64,000 nt of DNA from NCBI RefSeq assembly GCF_036850765.1, contig NC_089490.1, forward strand, positions 133,576,522-133,640,521, in the 5' to 3' direction. Positions 24,234-34,955 of the stretch are shown here, piece by piece (the stretch's first letter is position 1; each line of letters starts with the position of its first letter). Source of the DNA: Saccopteryx bilineata. Taxonomy: Eukaryota; Chordata; Mammalia; Chiroptera; Emballonuridae. The translations under genes and the position numbers were made by a program. The notes beneath the pieces were generated by a model. That model was not told the DNA's origin and made no database searches. It saw only the letters and a program-made list of their open reading frames with translations.

Positions 24234-24239
24234 TTTATT
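24234..24239 (-). terminator. CDCA2: alternative candidate poly(A) signal of CDCA2
   Basis: AATAAA on the minus strand about 800 bp past the stop codon, in repeat-free DNA. It would give a longer 3' UTR covering 24215-25033. Confidence 0.3.
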
Positions 24240-24797
24240 ATTTTCCATACAAACAACTGTAAACTACTTTTGCCTTAACCTGCATCCGGTCACTGAAACA
24301 CTGTCCCGAAATCCTTTGGTTAAGATCTGATTTTAATCGAAGTAGTAAACATTTCATTTGAGACAAATAAAGCAGGTCATTCATTTAAGCTTCTCATAAC
24401 TCCAACCCAAAGAGAAAACAAGTTTTACAATTTTCATCTACCATAACTGTTAAAACTTTAACCAGTTTTGTAGTATCTTTAAATAAAAACACACTTTTTA
24501 AACAGCTTTCCACCTTGTATTAACCTCCAATTTTCATAGTTACATTAATAATATCAATTTGGTTTAAAAAAAAACCCTCTTTTCATCCAGCTGTTATAAA
24601 AGATGCTTTTTTTTTTTTTTTTACACAACAGACCCTAAACCTTTGGTGTAAATATCCACTAACATAAAATAAAACTTGAGAGACATAGAGTCTAAAAACA
24701 ATCCTTTTTAGCAAAACTAATAAAAAGCATTTGCCATTTGGGAAGAGAAGGTCATATTTAATAGAATATTTTCTTTTTGAATGATAAAGAAATTCAT

Positions 24798-24803
24798 TTA
24801 TTT
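24798..24803 (-). terminator. CDCA2: candidate poly(A) signal of CDCA2
   Basis: AATAAA on the minus strand about 230 bp past the stop codon. A second AATAAA lies at 24239-24234. Either could end the transcript; no transcript evidence is available from sequence alone. Confidence 0.35.
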
Positions 24804-25033
24804 CTACAAAAAAAACGGGTTCAACTCAGGATTTTACTTGAAACTTTTAAAGCAGTGAAGCTGAACAAACAACAGGAACTGGGATGGAAGAATCTTGTAA
24901 GCATGGACAGTTACCTTCTCTTGCCAAATGTTCTGCGGGAAATGCCGGTCATTGCAGAAGTCCTCCAACACGGCTAACACTCTTGATGTCATTTAGAGCT
25001 TTCTTCCTTCTGGTTGAAAAAGGTGCTTCTGTT

Positions 25034-26148
25034 TTAGCATTTTGACTTAGTAGCTTTAGTGTTCACCAGCGCAGATGTACAAAAGCTCCTCCTTCTCTTC
25101 CCAGGTAAACCAGAAGAACTGGCTGCAGAGCCCACCCTGCTCTCCTGATGTGCTGTGGAGTAGGGTACACACTCCTTTTGTCTGAAAGACACAGTTTTTT
25201 CTCTGGGAGACATACTTTCAAATCCTCTGCTGTCACATGTATGCATTGTTCTCCTTTTGGTTCTTTGGGAAGGGCCGGAAGTGGGAGGAAGTGGAAGTGA
25301 AATCCATACAAGCCCTTCACTTTCCAAATATTTCTGCAGCCTTGTGCTGCGTCTGACTTTTGTTTCCCTGTTTGTTCTCTGAAAGCTTTGCTCTAGAGAG
25401 TCAGACAGATCTTTATACAGTTCAGAATTTTCCAAACTAATTTCTATGGCACTGTAGGAAAGCTGGTGAACTCCCTGGTGCCCTAAGTGTGAACTCTGAC
25501 CATCAGACCTACACATAGGGCTCCTTCCATGTTTCCCTCCACAACTCAGGCCACTGCCACTTCCTCCCAAATCCTCACTTTGACTTTTCTCTTCTTTTAT
25601 CCCATCAGTTAAGACACCTTCTGAACAATCACATTCTTTCTGTAAGCCAGACATCAACCGTGTGGCCTGCAGCCTTTCTCCAGCCGTTACTAAAAAGTCA
25701 TCTTGTTCACACTTTTTACCTCCTGAAATTTTAAACCTCTGAGAAAGGTTTTCCATATTTTGACCAGCAGCAGAAAAGTCCTGGGACTGCGTCATAAAAT
25801 CAGATAGCAGACCATCTGACAACACAGGTTCTCCAGTCACAGAAGCACAAGAAATAGGACTGTTTTCATTCTTGGTCCCAGTTTTTAGGTCATTTTCACT
25901 TTCCAACCTCATTTCTGCTTTCGGGATAATTTTATCTGAGTGAATTCCCACAGTATTTCTATTTGAGTCCTGCTCAAGAGTAGCGTTAATAAGTGAAAAA
26001 GAACTTGTCGTGTAAGAGCTGCAGAATTCAGACACATCATCTTTACTCAACTCCTGATTCATATGCAAAACTTCTGAGTTCTGAGGAAAAGCATTCTTCC
26101 TTCCAGGAAGCTTCATTTCTTCAAGTTCACCATTTGCACTGAAAGCAA
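25034..26148 (-). CDS. CDCA2: CDCA2 terminal coding exon with stop codon
   Basis: This is the largest exon, 1115 bp or 371 codons. Acceptor cccatag at 26150-26149 is chosen over the later tttcag because it keeps phase with the preceding exon (G|TT) and gives VAFSANGELEE, matching human DDFSSNGKLEE. The peptide contains DVSEFCSS, SPISCASVTGEPV, VEISLENSEL-like IEISLENSELYKDLSDS, KVRRSTRLQKYLE, EGLVWISLPLP, SRGFESMSP and GKRRRSFCTSAL, all recognisable in human CDCA2. It ends with NTKATKSKC and a TAA stop at 25036-25034. The human protein continues about 30 residues further; see the finding on the terminal frameshift. Confidence 0.95.
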
Positions 26149-28584
26149 CTATGGGCATGTAAATAAGTTTGTACATAATTAAAAAGTAACCATAAAAATA
26201 AACCTTAACAAATCAAACACAGGTGCCAGATGGTGGTCTGTTTTAAGCTTTCAAACATCACAACGGCTCAACATGTCCCACTGTACTTGCCCTACCTGTC
26301 ATCATCCTTTCTCGCTTAGTGCTTCCCCAACTGACAAGTTAAGAAAATATGCAGTTAATGCATGAATTAATAAAGCACCTGACCTCAGACCAGGAAAACA
26401 GAATCGCACCTGAAATTGCTTCCTCAATTCTAATGTACTTCCCACACCACAAGGTCAATTAGCACAAGGCAGCTACATTTCCCATTTGCATAAAAATGAA
26501 TTAAAGAAAATGGGCCACAACTGCTTCTGAAACTTCTCTATCAATGTTTCTCCTGAAACAAGAGACAAGGAAACCTGGAATTCTGGGGGATTTAAGGACT
26601 TTGCTCGAAGGGTACTTACTCCCTGAAGACACTCAGGTCTTATGCCCTATGTTAAAAAGTTAAAATAAACTGCACTGTACTCTCAAAGAGCCACCTTTGT
26701 TTCAATAGTCTGAAAGTCTGCCCCTGTGTGCCTAGATCACTGACTAAAGCCATCCTCCAAGAAATGCATGCCCTGTGGGACCAGTCATGTGTTCTCAGCA
26801 CACTGTGAGACTTCGTAGGTGAATACAATCATAGGTGAAAAAAACAACAGGAAGATCTTTCAGTTACATAATACAGCCTATGTGTTCTTAGTCTCAGTAC
26901 TATTACATACCATCTCTCTTGTCCTCTCAGATAATAAAGTTTTTACTTGATTGGTCAAACGTAATAAAAATGTTCTAAACAAAATCAAAACTGGCAGACA
27001 TATAAAACATAAGCTGAATAAAAAAATCTAAAAAATAATGTTTCAATTTGAAAGGTATAATATTTATGATTTGGGTACTTAAAATCATGTCATGCAAAGC
27101 TAGAGATTAACACAGAATAGGGTCGTTTCAGTGCCACCCAACTAATATGTCACTGGGCTTTTTATACAACTTTAAAAACACATTTATGTATTGTTCATGA
27201 AATTAACACAATAAAGGGAAGTAGGGGAGAGGGTTAGAGGCAGCAAGAGAGAAAAATTTGGAGAAAGGGAGGGAGGGAGGGAAGGAGGGAGGAAGGGAGG
27301 GGGGAAGGGAGGGGGGAGGAGGGGAGGGAGGAAGAGAGGGAAGGAACTGCTTTAAATCCTTGTAACAATTGCTTATAGATTTAAAAAAATGTTCCAGGCA
27401 TTTTAAAAAACAAATTCTCTAATAGAAAGCAAGATGGAAAACACACATTAACATTATTTTAAACATCTTTAGGAAAAACTCTTTAGGAATTGTGGATATA
27501 ATAAAAGTAAGACTTAGTTTCTGGTCTCAAGGGGAATGCAACTTGCAGGGAATGGAGGTGAAGAGATCATCATGAACCAGGTAGAAAGGTGTAATGTGAG
27601 CAGGGTGGTCCTGAAAAGGCTGCCAGCACAGCTAAATTTTACAGGACAGCAGCAATAGACCAGATTAAAAGAGATGAGTTGGCCAGCCTGCTCCACGACA
27701 GACCATGTAAAAGGCGAGGGTGACCTGGGGCTGGAGAACCCTGTGTGTGACTATGGGGTGGTGCTGTGTTTGTTTAAACTTCTGTGCTATCCCAAAATTA
27801 AGAAGCAGGAAGAAGCCAAGAGTTTATAATGGCATGGACCATATTCTTCCTTGACCCTACTATAAATCCTATAAAATATGTTGCAAAGGGAATGCAGGCC
27901 ATAAACACTGAATGACTAACAAAGGCAATTATTCTAAAAATGATTCTATACAAAATTAACACACCAGATGAACACATATTCATATTATTTGTAGCATGAT
28001 TTAGTCAATTTGAAACCTAGGCATTACAAACTGGATGCAACTCCGATCTAATTTTTATCTAATCAGGCTATCAAGCAACTTCATCTTTGCTTTTAAACAA
28101 AGCTGTCAAGGTAATCGAATTCAACAGAAGACGCTCAGTCATGCCAACTCTACTGAAGCACAGGTCAGTAAATTGTTGTCTTAACCCATGTAAGATATAT
28201 CTAGTGTTGAATAAACACCTCATTCATTTTTAATGATGGACAACACCACCCAAAAGAATTCATTTTACTTTAACAAAGTGGTTTAAAAAGGAAAAAGAAA
28301 CAGGATATAAAACAATTATTTTCCTTAAAATGATATATAATATCAGAGTCTGCATTTCTCTGAGGGGAGAGTCCAGAGTGCCCTTCGGAGTTGAAAAAGG
28401 GTCTAGGGGACCTAGTAGTTACACACCACTGCTCCCTTACATTCTCACGGCAATATCAAAAGTTTCTGTTTTTATTTAGTTGCAACTGACACTGTGAATG
28501 GGACAAAGGGAAAAAGAGAGTGAGTGAAACACAACAAAGAAGAGAAGAGACAGAAAGTAAGCATGAGGACAAGGACAAGAGTAC
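26149..28584. other. CDCA2 last intron, unique sequence
   Basis: No SINE or L1 recognised. It contains a polypurine tract (separate entry). Confidence 0.5.
27260..27346 (+). repeat. polypurine (ggga)n-like tract
   Basis: Almost uninterrupted G/A for 85 bp with many GGG runs. It could form triplex or G-quadruplex. It lies in the last intron of CDCA2, so the transcript carries the C/T strand. Confidence 0.85.
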
Positions 28585-28753
28585 CTGAGCACGTCCTGTG
28601 GATGCTGGGGACCAAGGGTGACCTCTCTGACACCTCAGGCAACTCTGGAATGGGACTCAGGAGTGGCTTCTTGGAAGCAATGTCTCTTTCCCCATACACG
28701 TTCTGAACATCTTTCTTTCTCTTTGCTTTTTTCTTTCGGCAGCTTTTTAAAAC
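28585..28753 (-). CDS. CDCA2: CDCA2 penultimate coding exon
   Basis: This 169-bp exon lies after acceptor ttttctcag and before donor gtactc. The peptide starts VLKSCRKKKAKRKKDVQ, continues YGERDIASKKPLLSPIPEL and ends near RTCS plus one split base. The block ERDIASKKPLLSPIPELPEV is nearly identical to human CDCA2. The LLSPIPELPEV stretch is proline-rich with possible SP phosphosites. The donor is average, but the split-codon phase matches the last exon only with this choice. Confidence 0.92.
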
Positions 28754-29016
28754 CTGAGAAAATGTTTTCAAACACTGTAACTGAGAAAGATGTAGCACCA
28801 TATGGAATTTTGACCCTTTAATTTCTATAGAAACACTTAAGACTAGTTATCTCATTTAAAATTTCAGAGATCTGAGTTGGGGTAGGGGGCTAGGTGCCTT
28901 ACATAAATAAAATACACAGCAAAACTCAATTGACATATTGTAGCATAACGTTCTGTATTTCCACAAAGCATTTCCCAAAATAAACTCTGGATAAGTCAAA
29001 AATAGATTAGCTAGAG

Positions 29017-29123
29017 CAGCAGTTCTCAACCTGTGGGTCACAACCCCGGCGGGAGTCGAACAACCAAAACACAGGGGTCGCCTAAAGCCATCGGAAAATA
29101 CATATACAGGTTGAGAACTGCTG
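29017..29123. mobile_element. hAT-type MITE, 107 bp
   Basis: Terminal inverted repeats cagcagttctcaacctgt / acaggttgagaactgctg. The perfect 8-bp target duplication agctagag occurs at 29009 and 29124. It has no coding capacity. Confidence 0.92.
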
Positions 29124-29639
29124 AGCTAGAGAGACTGGACTTAAGATATGAGATACTTGTCACTAAGATGTAGTTGGACTGACTCCGGATTAACCTGGAA
29201 GGAGCTGTCTTCAGGAAGCTATGGGAGGCCGCTTCCAGATGAGGATTTGGGTACAGAAACAAGAGGTGTGTACATAAAATCTGAAAAGAACATAAGGTGA
29301 GCTGAGCTGATCCAAACAACAGAAGAGTTCAAAAAAATTAAAATAAATAGGTCAATATAAAATGGATCTTTAACGAGCACAAGAAGATCAGGGACAAAGG
29401 TTGGTAAACACTGATAGAAATCATGCAGGTTTCTATAAAATCTGAAGACTGCTTTAATAATAGCTGGAATGAAGTATTAAATTTAATTCTGACTGCTATT
29501 TCAGTAACTGAGAACTAATGTTCCAGTTTAAGAAAAAGTTTCATACGGAAAAAACCTTGAGGAAAACTCAAATACTGTATTGGAAGAATAGATTATGAGC
29601 AAAAAAGAAACATATTCAGTGTGATCATATTGGAGAGAA

Positions 29640-30240
29640 TCAGACTTTGGGTTAGCGAAAAGAACATGTGTTTAATAACAATGCTTCTTAGAAAATAGAA
29701 TCCATGCACACATTTACATAGTTACCACTATGTGCAGGTAATAACTTGCTAGGTATGAAACATAAACATACTGTATGTGATTTCTGGGAGCTCCCAGTCT
29801 AATGGTAAGTAATAGTAATACAGACCACGGCAGACTCTGCAAAGACCGAGAAGATGGGTACCTGGTCCGCGGGAGGCGCACTCCACAGAAAATGTAATGT
29901 CTAAGTTAAGTCTCAAACACGCAAAAGTTGTTTAGGCTGAGCATGGACTGCTGCTGCTGCAGAAGGGCTTTCCAGAGGAGAGAGCAGCGCCCCCCAGAGT
30001 TGAGTGGGCCGCACGACAAGAGCTGCATGCAGCAGTGACGTGGTGGACGCATGCGCAACCGGTGGCTGTTGAAGCTAAGGAAGCCAGCTGGAGCCTGAAC
30101 CACAAGAGAGTAACAAGTGACGTCCCATTTCAGAAATGGTGTGACGACAGCATAGAAACGGATGGTGTGAGAGAGCGAATGATTTTCAAGAGAACATAAG
30201 TGGCCCTTGAGATTATCTACAGAGATCCTATAAAAATGAA
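29640..30240 (+). repeat. ancient mammalian interspersed repeat, family not assigned
   Basis: gggagctcccagtctaatgg, aatgtctaagttaagtctc and agaagggctttccagagg resemble a common old mammalian repeat that also appears near 46500-47340 and 61730-63960. The match is from memory of the pattern only. Confidence 0.35.
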
Positions 30241-30550
30241 ACAAAACATTCATGGAAAAATAATTTTATAATAGTACAAGATGAATGTTCCTCTTGCTGA
30301 TTTACCATATACATTTAACATTAAATTCTGTTAAAAGTTCTCAGTATAAATAATCTCTATGTACATTTGGAAAATGCTGGGTTAAATATTTTTCCATGAA
30401 ATCTTTTTTCATGGAATTTCTGTTCAATATGGAACAGCTGGGAAAACGAAGGCAAGAGAAAATCCTAGCTCGGGCTCCAGGGATGAGTTGCAGAAGAAAA
30501 GTATTTGACTTCTGGTACCAGAAGCCTTCTGTTAATATCCTCACTCTGCC

Positions 30551-30882
30551 GCCTGACCAGGTGGTGGCGCAGTGGATAGAGCATCGGACTTGGATGCGGA
30601 GGACCCAGGTTTGAGACCCCGAGGTCACCAGCTTGAGTACAGGCTCATCTGGTTTGAGCAAAAGCTCACCAGCTTGAGCCCAAGATCGCTGGCTTGAGCA
30701 AGGGGTTACTCAGTCTGCTGAAGGCCCGCGGTCAGGGCGCATATAAGAAAGCAGTCAATGAACAATGAAGATGTCATAACGAAAAACTAATGATTGATGC
30801 TTCTCATATCTCCGTTCCTGTCTGTCTATCCCTCTCTCTGACTCTCTGTCTCTGTAATAAAAAAAATAAAAAATAAAAATAA
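30551..30882 (+). repeat. SINE family C
   Basis: Complete copy with head gcctgaccaggtggtggcgc and tail tctctgtaataaaaaaaat. The target duplication atcctcactctgcc (30537) recurs as atcctgactctgcc (30883). Confidence 0.95.
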
Positions 30883-31340
30883 ATCCTGACTCTGCCACTT
30901 AACTGCTGTAACTGCAGGCAATTAACCCACCTCTCTGTGCTACTTCTCATCACATCTGCAAAATGGAAATCACAATGGAACTGGAATTAAATAAGTTACC
31001 TTAGGTGAAATGGTTCAGATAGGGCTTGATCTAAGTAAGAATTATAAATGAGCTAGCTACTCCTGTTCTTTTAAGTTCCTTCCTACTACTTTGAGGACTG
31101 TAATGGGGGAAATACTTTCAACATAAAAAATGATACTCTTGGTATTATTTACTATATGACATAGGCCCTACATGGTCAGTTAATATACTGTGCCCAACGT
31201 TATCACCTCTAAAATAGTTTCATATGTAGGGAAAACCACCTTCTAGCAGGATTCTGAAAATCTTTGTCTAAGGCATCACCAACACTTGCAACAGCGCCTA
31301 GTACATACTGGCTCCTCAGCAAACACGGACAGATGGATAA
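30883..31340 (+). repeat. MIR-like ancient SINE
   Basis: gactctgccacttaactgc, ctcatcacatctgcaaaatgg, and later cagcgcctagtacatactgg follow the MIR order, with unrelated sequence between. Confidence 0.55.
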
Positions 31341-32243
31341 ATGTAAGAGAAAAAAAGGTACAATTAAACTTCATAAAATTTGCTAAATATCATGAAAGAT
31401 TAATATCCATGGTTGTGCGCCAAGAAAAGGATACCACCCAAATAGAAAGATTAAAGCATCTGTTGTCTGCCATGAAAACCCATTTATAGTATATTGCCCA
31501 TGCAATTGCCTTTGCAATCTGCAAAGGCTAGGACTTTAACAAAACCTGAATTTAAGCCAATAGAAAAACCTTACTTATATGGTAATAAACAAAAGAGGCC
31601 ACATGTGATTGGAAACCTAGGGAAGGCAAGTGGCCTAGAAATGGTTAGGTTGGTTCATGACTTGGAGCAAAGAACAACTGAATGTACGACCCTTAGAGTG
31701 ATTCCATTTCCTCCAGAATCACTGATATTGCCTCTCGTGCAACAGAACTAAAGCTTATCTTTTATTTCTACCATCAAGATTTACTGGGCAGCTCTCCCAC
31801 CTTGCAATGCCCTTTCCAGTGTGCAAACCAATCACAGGAATAAAGTCAGAGAAATGGCGGTGAGGGGTACTCCCGGTCTCTCCCCTTGAAATTTCAACAA
31901 ATTCAACAACTAAACACAGAGAAAAAAACCTTAGAAGCACCTGAAATTTACACACACCAAACAAAGGTATGATTGGGTGAAAAAGTGGCTGAATATATAA
32001 GACGGAGGGCAGGGCATTTCGCTTTCCGCACTGATCTGAGGTAGGGGCACTTTTGTTTGGAGCCCAGCGAACAGGAGAGACTGAACTAGTGGGGATAGAG
32101 CTGAGTTAGGGTAGGCATCCAAACAAAAGAAAGATCACACCAGCTCTGCCTGAGATTGGGGGGGGGTAGGGGGGACGGCATTCACACAGTCGGTGGAATC
32201 CACCTAAAGTTACCAGCAGAGGGTACCCACGTAGGCCGGCCCC

Positions 32244-32640
32244 AGCATCTTTGTGCATTCCCAGCTCCACAATCACCGGCAAGGGAGCGAGCGGGCGCGT
32301 GCACAGGCCAAAGTGCTTAGTGCAAGATTAACAATGTTGGACACCTGCGTGAGCACCAGTGTCTTTGTGCACTCCCGGCTCCACGGTCTCCAGCACAGGA
32401 TACACGCAGGGACTGGAGCGCTTAACCTGAGAGTATCACTAGGCACCTGCATGAGCACCGGCATCTTTGGACACTCCTGGCTCCAGGTCTCCAGTGCCGG
32501 GTGCCCATAGCCAAGATGCTTGGCCTGAGACTGCCTGCACTGGGTGCCTGAGCAGGGGCTACAACTGTCTGTGTGCATTGCTGGAGTCATGGGAGCTAAA
32601 CACACACGTGGCTTGTCACGGTCTACCAAGCAGCACAAGC
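32244..32640 (+). repeat. tandem GC-rich monomers in the L1 5' UTR
   Basis: The motif agcatctttgtgcactccc with a following ggctccacggtctccag recurs at about 32244, 32358 and 32460, with a weaker fourth copy near 32566. The period is about 102-114 bp. Each unit also has a gcacctgcatgagcacc-like start. This resembles the promoter monomers known from rodent L1. Confidence 0.75.
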
Positions 32641-33670
32641 AGGAAAACCCCCTGGAGATTAAAACCACAGTGCAATGAGGCATGCTAGATATGCCCATCA
32701 GCCATAGAATTTTGCCAAGTGCCAGAGGGTACTTGGTCCTTGTCTGTGCCCAGCCCTGCCTGCTCTTGCTGGTGGCTCTGGTTGCCACTGCTTCCCCAGA
32801 ACTCTGCTTTGAGTGGCGCTGGGGAGGGGGGGGGGACCTGGCTATGCATAGATTCCCTTGCTATGAATGAGGACAGTGGCTGAGGTGGACCCCACAGTGA
32901 GTCACCAGGCTGATAGCTCCAGTAGGAGGGACTTGAGGAGAGGCGCCTGGAAAACAGACTACCATTGCTAGAGCTATACAGTTCCAAAGCCCTAACAAGC
33001 CCTGCCTGCCAACTGGACTGAGGCCCAACCTGCGTCATTGTCACAGCAACACACCAACAGACCTCTGCCCAAGAGGCCACATGGGCAAAACTCATAGTAG
33101 AGCGCCACCTGCTGAAAAGAAGGAAGAAGCTACCTCTCAAAACAAGGAAAAAAATTTTAAAAATTTTAATGCTTTTTCTCATTTTTACTTCCTTTTCTTT
33201 TTTTATTATTTTCCTTTTGAACTGCATTATCCATAGTTGTTACATTTTTCATTCTTGTTAGTTGTGAGGGTTTCATTTTAGAAACCTTTACTTGTTTTTT
33301 TTTCTTTCTGTTTTGTATTTTGTTTCCTGCTTGTTCTTTCTGTCTCTTTATTCTCCCTTCTTGTTTCTTCTCCTTTTTTTCTTTCTTTTGCTCTCATCCG
33401 ATCATTTATGAGCAAATTATTATATTTTGAACTCACATTTTTCTTTGTAGCATTTTGCCTGTTTTTGACTATTTTTCTCTCTTTAGTGAAATGAGGAACT
33501 CTCCTCAGTTCCTGCTCCTTGTTCTGTGTAGCTTTTATTCCACTTATCATTATAGAATTTTCATTTTTTCACTGTATTTTTTCAACTTTTCTTTTCTTTT
33601 CTTATGATCTCTTATTAGTATTATTAACAATACCACTCTCAAATGCCACTAAGAAAAAAAATCAAATATC

Positions 33671-34640
33671 ATGAATACAAAAGACAAAGACACAGCTCTG
33701 GCAGATATGAAAAAGCTATAGAAAAAAAATTCCAATTACGTGGAAACCTTCAAAAAAAAACCCAGGGAATTCAAAATTAAAATCCTAAAAATACTCAGTG
33801 AAATATAAGAAAGCTCTAGAAGGCAATTTAGTGAGCTCAAAAAACAATTTAATGAACAAAAAGAATACTTCATCAAGGAAATTTAAACTATAAAAAGAAA
33901 CCAAACAGAGATGAAAACCTCAATGCATGAACTGAAAAATGAGGTGACAAGCTTAGCTAATATAACAGGCCAGACAGAGGAGAGAATCAGTGGCATAAAA
34001 TACAGGCAACTAGAGACACTACAGAGAGAAGAGGAGAGAGACTCATGAATTAAAAAAAAAAGAAGAAAGCCCTACAAGAATTGTCTGAATCCATCAGAAA
34101 GAGCAATATAAGAATAATGGGTACATCAGAACGAGGAAAGAAAAAAGAATGGAGAACATATTTAAACAAATAATTGATAAGAATTTCCCAAGCCTGTGGA
34201 AAAAAATAGACCCTTATATCTAAGAAGCAAACAGAATACCAAGTTACCTTAACCCAAACAGACCTACTCCAAGGCACATCATAATGAAATTATCACAAAC
34301 CAATGACAGAAAAAATCCTCAAGGCAGCCAAAAAAAAGAAGACTACAACATGTAAAGGAAGGCCCATTAGGTTATCATTAGATTTCTCAGCAGAAACTCT
34401 GCAAGCCAGAACAGAGTGGACCCAATATTTAAAGTACTGAAAAAGAGGAACTTCCAGCTGAAAATACTATATCCATCAAAGCTATCCTTCAAATATGAAG
34501 GGGAAATAAAAACATTCACAGATATAGAGAAGATGAGTGAATTTATCACCAGAAAACTCGCACTACAAGAAAAACTAAAGGGGGCTATCCAACCAGATAC
34601 AAAGAATAAAACAAAACAAAATCACAAGTAAAAGCTCCAA
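33671..34640 (+). pseudogene. L1 ORF1, degenerate
   Basis: The start atgaatacaaaagacaaag is followed by an A-rich region encoding lysine/glutamate-rich, coiled-coil-like sequence, then ctttcaaatatgaaggggaa-type sequence of L1 ORF1 ends. Multiple stops occur in all frames, for example within the first 20 codons. ORF1p is the RNA-binding chaperone of L1; this copy cannot make it. Confidence 0.7.
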
Positions 34641-34955
34641 CAAGATCACAATAAAAACAAGAATCGTCTGTGACAACAAAAACAAAAAAAGAGAGAAGAC
34701 AAAAATTAGTGGTAACAAAGGAGAATGTAGTGCAGAAGCACTCATGAGATAATGGACTACAATGAATATGATACATATCTTTTTAATTACCTAATGGTAA
34801 CCACCCCTGAAAATAACACTAATGAAAACACATAGCTTAAAAATATAAGAAACAGAGGAAAGAAGTATGGAATACAACCAAACAAAAATAAATGACAGAA
34901 AAACAAAAGAGAAGAACCAAACAAGACACAAAGCTATTAGAAAGCATTATATAAA

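Larger units (their letters stand above)
22581..25033. other. repeat-poor DNA downstream of CDCA2 (3' UTR and candidate conserved element)
   Basis: The right end is the CDCA2 3' UTR (minus strand). No transposon is recognised across 2.4 kb. The stretch 23460-23830 has balanced composition, a short hairpin (atagag...ctctat near 23613), a gttaac palindrome and several homeobox-like TTTATG/ATTTA words. It is a reasonable candidate for a conserved enhancer, but this is inference. Confidence 0.4.

Noticed and set aside
24777..24977. Plus-strand frame of 66 codons near the end of CDCA2
   Set aside because: It is antisense to the CDCA2 3' UTR and to the out-of-frame C-terminal extension; no independent support.
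32273..33227. Minus-strand open frames of 171 and 180 codons
   Set aside because: They lie antisense in the L1 5' region and T-rich segment; no splice signals or family motifs.
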